From Cephalothrix spiralis (lineage: Eukaryota > Nemertea > Palaeonemertea > Archinemertea > Cephalotrichidae): a DNA stretch of 13,103 bases. Every line of letters starts with the position of its first letter. Positions within the stretch are counted from its first letter, which is position 1. Made by a program: the position numbers and the translations under genes. The DNA is taken from assembly GCA_032353305.1 (NCBI GenBank), contig JAUCNG010173311.1:1-13103 (forward strand), in the 5' to 3' direction. Below, in pieces: positions 8,378 to 13,103 of the stretch. The notes under the pieces were generated by a model that saw only the letters and a list, made by a program, of their open reading frames with translations, did not search any database and was not told the DNA's origin.

Positions 8378-8494
8378 GTCGAGAAGAAATCGAGAACAAT
8401 GGAACTAAATTCCCAGAAGATTGACAAAGACTATCATGATACCTGGCTGAAGGCAGAATTCTCAAGACAGGAATGGGAGCTCGCAGTAACCAAG
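8378..8494 (+). CDS. Nost: Nostrin-like exon F: F-BAR helix 3 to 4
   Basis: The acceptor is AAATATTTTAG and the donor is AAG|GTAATG. The 39 codons run from VEKKSRTMELNSQKIDKDYH to KAEFSRQEWELAVTK. The pattern K-D-Y-x-x-x-x-x-x-x-x-x-R-x-x-W-E is characteristic of F-BAR helix 4 entry (human NOSTRIN: ENYYQKNMAGYSTRLKWE, from memory). Phase 0 on both sides. Confidence 0.93.
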
Positions 8495-9281
8495 GTAATG
8501 TAAATGTAATAAATAAGAAACCTGTTGTATTTAATCTGGCTCGACCAAGGGCGATGTTAAATAAAAGTTTTTAAAAAATATGGAATGGATACTCGAAAGT
8601 AGCTTCGGCTCATTCTCTCACCTCCGACATTTTGTACAATAATTAAAAAAAACTGCAGGCCTCATAGTTCTGACCATTTGTCCTAAAATCTCATAAAATT
8701 CTATAAATTCTCATAAAATTTGTGAATTAGTGTAAAAAGAAGAGAAGTTGTCACAATTTTTCTCGCTTCGCCTCACTCGTCATGAAATTATTATCATTTT
8801 AGGTCTGTTCGTGCAAAAAAGTAAAAGTGTTCTATGTATAGGAAAAATTGGAGGATCCACATGAATTTTTTAAGGAGACGATTAAATCAAATATTTCGAA
8901 CTTTATTAGTCCTTCATCAGTCGTGAAAAATCCGCACTTATTATTATAAAAATTTTAATATTTTAAGAGATTAAAAAAAATCCAATAAAATATCGCCAAA
9001 AAATCCTCATAAAATCCCCTAAAGTATTAGAAATCTCTCATAAAAACATTGAATTGAAATACCAAAAGTAACTATGAGGACTACACTTTGTCTAGCTATT
9101 TCGAAATGACGCATGTCAAATTGACTCCGAGAATACACACAATGTAGGGATTGAAAAGTTCGGAGTGGAGCGAAACGAAATTAAAATATTAACTAAATTC
9201 TTTGTTTTCGTTTCACCTTTTTACCGTATTCATTGAATACAGATTATTGTGTTTCTAATTTAGTTATTTTTTATCTTTTAG
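8495..9281 (+). other. Intron 6 (787 bp), holding a 420-bp inverted-repeat element
   Basis: GTAATG to TTATCTTTTAG. It is AT-rich, and most of it is the element at 8660-9079. A CTCGCTTCGCCTCACTCG tract lies at about 8762-8780. No coding sequence is recognised. Confidence 0.6.
8660..9079. mobile_element. Possible MITE with CCTCATAGTT termini
   Basis: CCTCATAGTT at 8660-8669 is the exact reverse complement of 9070-9079. Just inside each end are variants of TCTCATAAAAT (8690-8720 and about 9005-9050), giving a subterminal repeat pattern. No clear target-site duplication is seen, and a 10-bp match could arise by chance, so this is tentative. Confidence 0.4.
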
Positions 9282-9389
9282 GCCAGTAATCAACTGCAGT
9301 CGTTAGAAGAAGATAGAGTCTCAAATTTACATGAATTACTTCATAAATACAGTAGTCATTTGTCTGTGATAGGACCGAGAAGGATGAAG
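9282..9389 (+). CDS. Nost: Nostrin-like exon G: F-BAR helix 4
   Basis: The acceptor is TTATCTTTTAG and the donor is AAG|GTAAGG. The 36 codons run from ASNQLQSLEEDRVSNLHELL through HKYSSHLSVIGPRRMK. L-x-x-L-E-x-x-R-x-x-x-L-x-x-L-x-x-x-Y-S-x-H is the conserved F-BAR helix 4 signature, and YS-x-HLS matches human NOSTRIN YSQHIS closely. Phase 0 on both sides. The intron that follows is the longest in the window (1308 bp). Confidence 0.94.
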
Positions 9390-10697
9390 GTAAGGTTTAG
9401 CTGTAAAATTCAGAATATCTTTGCTTTTGATTATTTGTGGGGGTAATTCCAAAAGTCTTAACACCGACACAGACCCGATGGTTTAGTTCTAAAGGGGTTC
9501 TAAGTCCACTTTAGTAAATTGTTTAGGAGAGCAAAAACAAAGTTTAAAAATCCATCTAAAAATCAGGTTTCGATATTAATAAGAATATGTTTTTTTTAAA
9601 AACAATCCTAAATGCGTACTCTCTTAATATTAAACACCTTATCCGTTAGGGTTTTAGAGCGGTTTTTGGACTTAGTACTCTTTAGAACTAAAAAAAGTTC
9701 TGAACCATTTTCTGGGCGTTTCAGACAGAAATAAGACTTTTTAAAAAAATCAGTAGGAAAAAAATTTGGGACTCTGAAATTTTTTTCGAAAAAAATATGT
9801 TTACTTAGTACCCTTTAGAACTAATATTTTAAAAAAAAATTCTGAACCATTTTCTGGGCGTTTTTTGACTCAGAAAAAATATTTGGACTTAGTTAGTACT
9901 AAGAAAAATTGGAAAATGGAGTTAGTACAATTAAAAATTGGCCGTTAAATCATATAAAAAACTAATTTCGGAAAATGTTTCACATAATAGTACACGTATA
10001 TGTAAAATACAGAGAGGAATCGAATGCAACAATAAAACGTTTTTTTTTGTATTTGAATAGTTCCATTCCATTTTAGAATTTATAAAATTGAATTTAGACA
10101 ATGAAATATATAAACAGGTCATCTGAAAATACTAGAAATGAAAGAAAATTCCCAAATTGTCCCAATAGAATGTCATGGGAAATTTAAATTTTATTAAAAC
10201 CTGGAATTACTCTGAATTTTCAAATATTTGTCGTGACTTGTTAAAGTTGTTATTGGCCGTTCGTGACAGACTTTCATTCAGGCTTTTTGATGAATGTCAG
10301 GAACTTATATTAAAGGTACTTTGCTTTCGGAAGCTGGTGACCAGTCCACCACATTTTTACAAAAGCAATATCAACTTTACTATGTTTTATAAGATTTACA
10401 TCTGAAGAAAATACACTTCTTATTTTTCCATTTATTTTTTTCAAAATGGGAGGGTAGGTAAAATTTTTGAGGCAAAACTTTTAATTCGGTTATCTAAGTA
10501 ACGTTTTTTTTAAATTAATGTAAAATTCTTTTGGACAGACATAAGTTCTAGACTTCACAAACGTTACGAAAATGTTTCTGTCACAAGTGTAAAATTCTTG
10601 ATCTTGATTCTATAAAATGATAAGCAAATTATGCAAAATTTTTGACTCCTTTATTATTGTTTGATTATCTTTTAATGTGACATTTTCTCGTTTTCAG
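9390..10697 (+). other. Intron 7 (1308 bp)
   Basis: GTAAGG to CGTTTTCAG. It is the longest intron and holds the repeat cluster at 9483-9862. A reading frame at 10175-10405 includes LLLAVRDRLSFRLFDECQEL just before AAAG|GTACTT, but its upstream acceptor is poor. The remaining sequence is AT-rich. Confidence 0.6.
9483..9862. repeat. Direct plus inverted repeat cluster
   Basis: ACTTAGTAC(T/C)CTTTAGAACTAA occurs at 9670 and 9803, each followed by TTCTGAACCATTTTCTGGGCG (9698-9718 and 9840-9860). This is a direct repeat with a period of 133-142 bp. An inverted copy of the first block lies at 9483-9507. It may be the remains of a foldback or MITE element with nested ends. Confidence 0.7.
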
Positions 10698-10817
10698 TGT
10701 GTAGATAGAATGGAAGAAGCTATTATGGTTGTAGATATTGGTTCAGATTTGAGGGCAGTGATAGAACAAAAAGGCACAGGCGTGACGCAACCGGAACAAT
10801 TACTTTATGAAAGTTTT
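10698..10817 (+). CDS. Nost: Nostrin-like exon H: end of F-BAR domain
   Basis: The acceptor is CTCGTTTTCAG and the donor is TTT|GTAAGT. The 40 codons read CVDRMEEAIMVVDIGSDLRA, then VIEQKGTGVTQPEQLLYESF. The D-I-x-x-D-L-x-A-V-x-E segment matches human NOSTRIN D-I-E-K-D-I-Q-A-V-M-E. LLYESF corresponds to the LLTDYF motif that ends the F-BAR module and its C-terminal tail. Reading through the donor stays open to a stop at about 10884, which is intron sequence and not evidence for another exon. Confidence 0.93.
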
Positions 10818-11673
10818 GTAAGTAATACTAAGAACTCATATGATTTAAGTCATAACTCAAAATATCCTGTCACAATGAACACTTAAAATAAAATCTCAAA
10901 TCTCATATAGAATAAACATACATGATCATGCAGACCTTAGATAAGTGCAAATACGTAAAATCGCAAAGCAGACTGTTGATTTAATGCGATAATTCGCATT
11001 TTACTACAGACTGTCCTGTACTTTACCTTAAACCACACATATCCGTAAATAACGCAACACCGCAGTGTTATGCGCTAATGTGGAATACCGTAAATAATGC
11101 ATGTTCGCAGTCTTACCCAAAATAACCGTTAATGTGTGAATACCGCTAATAGTTTTAAACGCAGCACCGCAAATAACGCGTAACGCCGCATCTCCGCAGT
11201 CTTACACAAAAAATGCCGAGTTCCGGAATACCGCAAATTCGCAACACTGGATCTCCGCATGCTTATTCTAAAAAATATGCGTTAATAAGAAATACCGCAA
11301 ATAACGTAATGCCAAATCTCCGCAGTCTTATCCTAAATATGTGTAGATGTGGAATTCCACAAAAAACGCAACGCCGCGTATATATATCCCCGCAGTGCGG
11401 AAAACCGATAATAACGAATATTTAAGGCAAGACTGCAGATAATTAGGTGTGATGAGCGTGCGGAGATGCAGCGTTGCGTTATTTGCGGTATTCCGATCTC
11501 AGCATATTTGATGCGGTGATGCGGCGTTGAGTTATTTTCGGTATATGACATTAACGCAAACGCCGCAGTATTACGGATAAGATCGATAATGAGATTCCGA
11601 TGTGGCATTTTATTAAATTCATTTATTTAAAAAAACAACAATGCAAATTATTTTTATATCAATATTGTTTCAG
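10818..11673 (+). other. Intron 8 (856 bp), mostly a foldback-like minisatellite
   Basis: GTAAGT to TTGTTTCAG. Most of it is the 11040-11579 repeat element. A perfect 7-bp hairpin, AATGCGA-TAAT-TCGCATT, lies at 10983-11000, between two CAGACTGT copies. Confidence 0.7.
11040..11579. repeat. Inverted tandem-repeat (foldback-like) element with ~63-bp units
   Basis: A GC-richer unit around AATACCGCAAATAACGCAAC, followed by GCCGCATCTCCGCAGTCTTA, repeats at 11084, 11139, 11227, 11291 and 11353; the last three steps are 62-64 bp. The reverse complement of the core (AATACCGCAAATAACGCAAC) appears at 11473-11492 and a diverged one at about 11525-11545, so the array is inverted on its right side. TATCCGTAA at 11040-11048 and TTACGGATA at 11571-11579 are exact inverted ends. 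The open frames here (11213-11425 plus, 11333-11608 minus) are by-products of the repeat. Confidence 0.8.
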
Positions 11674-11782
11674 GCAGAAGATTTAAATAATTCGATGAAT
11701 AAAGAGAGACGGCTCCATTCTTTGAAAACGTATCAATATTTTGTTGGTCAAGATATAGACAGAGAAGTCAAATCTAAAGAAG
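11674..11782 (+). CDS. Nost: Nostrin-like exon I: linker into HR1-like coiled region
   Basis: The acceptor is ATATTGTTTCAG and the donor is G|GTATTG. The 36 codons run from AEDLNNSMNKERRLHSLKTY to GQDIDREVKSKE, plus one base of a Gly codon. The stretch E-D-x-N-x-(S/A)-M-(N/D)-K-E-R-R is nearly the same in human NOSTRIN, and D-I-(D/E)-(R/K)-x-x-K-(S/D)-K-E-G also follows in both. This exon is the strongest single argument for Nostrin over other F-BAR families. Confidence 0.94.
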
Positions 11783-12323
11783 GTATTGTAAAACACTTTT
11801 GATCCTGTCTTCTATTATTAAAGCCTACCGCACTCTAGGCACATGGAAAAAGTTTTGGTATAAAAAATGAAAGTTTTATCACCCTTCGCCAAAAATTTCC
11901 AAGACTGTTTTCCATTGTTTTTGTACGCATTACGTTTATGTTTAAGGCATGAATATTGATTATATAACGCTTACAACAGCTTACTGGATCATTAAAAAAG
12001 ATTTTAATTTTCAATTAACAATTTGCAATAAGTGGCAAAAAAGAAGTCGCGTGTTCACAGGGTGGATTGGTGTAAAAGTAGTGGGAAAATTGCTTAAGTC
12101 CAGATTTTGGGGGTTGGTGGGTACCGGCCTTCATATCAAGTAGTAAATGTTTTCCAAAAATGTTGTTTCATCAAAGTATTCAGCCACCGAAGAAGACCAA
12201 ATACGGTCGAAAATTTTGGCTACTATTTCAGATGTTTGTGTTTTTTTTTCTTGCTGTGTCAGTGGCACTGGCTTATTGTCTTTTCTCATCCTTCTTGTGT
12301 AACTTTATATTTTATATTTGTAG
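11783..12323 (+). other. Intron 9 (541 bp)
   Basis: GTATTG to TTTGTAG. The content is AT-rich with T tracts. The frames at 11949-12143 and 12160-12372 are not supported as genes. No repeat is recognised. Confidence 0.6.
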
Positions 12324-12415
12324 GTATTTTAAAATTGCTGGCATTTTACCACGAGAGACCAGATATGAGTAAGGATCCACAAGTTATGGAAGACACAAAA
12401 GCGAAGCTACAATCA
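12324..12415 (+). CDS. Nost: Nostrin-like exon J: HR1-like coiled region
   Basis: The acceptor is TTATATTTGTAG and the donor is TCA|GTAAGT. Two bases complete a Gly codon, then 30 codons read ILKLLAFYHERPDMSKDPQV and MEDTKAKLQS. The exon lies in the HR1-like repeat region that precedes the SH3 domain in Nostrin. The reading frame stays open on both sides of the exon (12107-12487), so the boundaries rest on the splice signals and phase. The next exon, expected in phase 0, is beyond the window or hidden in 12416-13103. Confidence 0.88.
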
Positions 12416-12464
12416 GTAAGTGATAAGTATCACTTCTTTGATATATTAATTTCTATACGCTGTC

Positions 12465-12600
12465 CGCTGCTATGGCGCAAGTGGTAGCGCGCTCTAACAC
12501 GGGGCTACCAGGCTCGACGCTTCACAGAGACTCGATCACAGACCAGACTGTATGTCAGTAAAAATACTAACTAGTGGGTAAACCCGACTCAGCATACTCC
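12465..12600 (+). mobile_element. tRNA-like SINE head in intron 10
   Basis: A-box TGGCGCAAGTGGTAGCGCG (12473-12491) fits pol III promoter consensus TGGCnnAGTGG well. A B-box-like GGCTCGACGC follows at 12511-12520, about 38 bases on. The arms do not fold as a tRNA. A short GGGTAAACCC motif downstream (about 12576) also occurs, in the same orientation relative to the head, in the SINE at 7990-8250. The body end is not defined. Confidence 0.5.
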
Positions 12601-13032
12601 AACGCAGTGCTCTTTAATTTTGAGATTCGCCTTCAAAATTTATTGGCACTGCTTTAGTAGGCTATATTCTTTGATGGCCCTCTTCTTCTTCCAATCACTA
12701 TTTGATTGGTGAATAAAATTATTCATATCGTGACGTAGGGGATCTCAGTATCTAATATATATTCTTTTACCGTTGGTGTTTCGTGCTAGTCATTCGTTCA
12801 CTACAGCTGGCTTGTGTGTCTGAAGTTGACAACACGAATTCGACCATATAATAAGCCGTGTAATTTTGAAGCAAATTTTTAAACCGAATCATAAGTCTAC
12901 GACGGCATTTTGAAACAATTTATGATAATTCACCTTTAGCCGATTTTAAGAATTTGTGATCTAATCGATCTGAATAATCAATACAGCTTCAAACACAGTC
13001 AAAGAGGTTGAATAATTCCAGTGCCCCATAAG

Positions 13033-13103
13033 AGCTCAAATGGCCGAGTGGTTAAGGCTTCGGCGTTGGAGATCACAGGGTCCAGGTTCGGATCCCATGC
13101 AGG
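13033..13103 (+). mobile_element. tRNA-Leu/Ser-like head, cut by window end
   Basis: A-box TGGCCGAGTGGTTAAGG (13041-13057) is an almost exact tRNA-Leu/Ser D-arm. B-box GGTTCGGATCC (13085-13095) differs from consensus at one base. Spacing is shorter than in a true class II tRNA, and the ends (GAGCTCA and CATGCAGG) do not pair. It is therefore a SINE head or tRNA pseudogene; a real tRNA is unlikely. Confidence 0.55.

Larger units (their letters stand above)
4454..12415 (+). other. Nost: Nostrin-like F-BAR protein gene, internal part (10 exons)
   Basis: Exons 4454-4539, 5412-5492, 6500-6644, 7403-7465, 7806-7913, 8378-8494, 9282-9389, 10698-10817, 11674-11782 and 12324-12415 join in frame to 343 residues with no stop, and all nine internal introns are GT-AG. 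The product is strongly helical and charged. It shows the F-BAR order: an N-terminal helix with GNEFCKEV, then a helix with EFKYAQKLSALSSKL, then the long middle helices, then an HR1-like coiled segment. From memory, human NOSTRIN has close counterparts in the same order (ENFCKQV, YAKGLQKLASKLSK, NSAMDKERR). F-BAR proteins of this family bind curved membrane; in vertebrates NOSTRIN ties eNOS, dynamin and N-WASP together for internalisation. The SH3 domain is not in the window. Other F-BAR families (CIP4/FBP17, PACSIN, GAS7, FCHO) fit less well, mainly because of the DLNNSMNKERR stretch. The start codon is upstream of 4454 and unproven. Confidence 0.88.

Noticed and set aside
10175-10405. 76-codon frame in intron 7 with a possible phase-0 donor after LILK
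   Set aside because: The acceptor has no pyrimidine tract and no Nostrin counterpart exists between exons G and H; kept only as a weak possibility.
11213-11608. Open frames on both strands in intron 8
   Set aside because: They are by-products of the ~63-bp tandem repeat and its inverted copies.
12107-12487. 126-codon frame running over exon J
   Set aside because: Only 12324-12415 matches Nostrin; the flanks are intron that happens to stay open in the same frame, and good splice sites bound the exon.
13033-13103. Functional tRNA-Leu or tRNA-Ser gene
   Set aside because: Pol III boxes are good, but acceptor ends do not pair and no anticodon arm or variable arm can be drawn at the right spacing.
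1-13103. Bacterial features such as operons, CRISPR arrays, phage or toxin-antitoxin loci
   Set aside because: The coding sequence is split by spliceosomal introns and the repeats are eukaryotic types; the tandem repeats have no CRISPR-like spacer structure.

Overview
The window is a piece of an animal, almost certainly invertebrate, nuclear genome. It is AT-rich, has no operon-like gene packing, has GT-AG introns, and carries several tRNA-derived (SINE-like) heads, short inverted-repeat transposons and satellite-like repeats. The phylum cannot be fixed from the sequence alone.

The only gene read with confidence is on the + strand. Ten phase-consistent exons between 4454 and 12415 encode 343 contiguous residues of an F-BAR protein that best fits the Nostrin family (nitric oxide synthase trafficker; endocytosis and actin-linked membrane remodelling). 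Every junction is GT-AG, and the exons join without a frameshift or stop. They cover the F-BAR domain from its first helix and run into the HR1-like coiled region. The C-terminal SH3 domain expected for this family must lie beyond 13103. The start codon is not in the first recognised exon. A candidate 5' coding exon (ATG 1082, donor after 1315) sits 3.1 kb upstream. It is phase-compatible and contains an amino-acid repeat whose two DNA copies differ mainly at synonymous sites, so it looks genuinely coding; its link to this gene is inference.

Layout: 1-540 holds a 72-residue charged ORF (possibly a terminal exon or an old element) followed by decayed sequence. 541-1054 is non-coding with a 14-bp inverted repeat. 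1055-1315 is the candidate 5' exon. 1359-1467 is a degenerate TCCTGGAAA array. 1798-2130 holds about 2.3 copies of a roughly 140-bp satellite-like repeat. 2631-3163 and 3763-4138 are two copies of one Tc1/mariner-like MITE family. From 4454 the gene body alternates small exons (63-145 bp) with introns of 340-1308 bp.

Many introns carry a different repeat: a tRNA-Lys-like SINE (intron 2), a GC-rich island (intron 3), a tRNA-Gln-like SINE (intron 5), a 420-bp inverted-repeat element (intron 6), a direct/inverted repeat cluster (intron 7), a 540-bp foldback-like element built of ~63-bp tandem units (intron 8), and two further tRNA-like heads (intron 10). I found no novel defence, toxin or mobile-gene system. 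The unusual items are the foldback/minisatellite element, the candidate 5' exon and a possible 30-nt microexon in intron 4.
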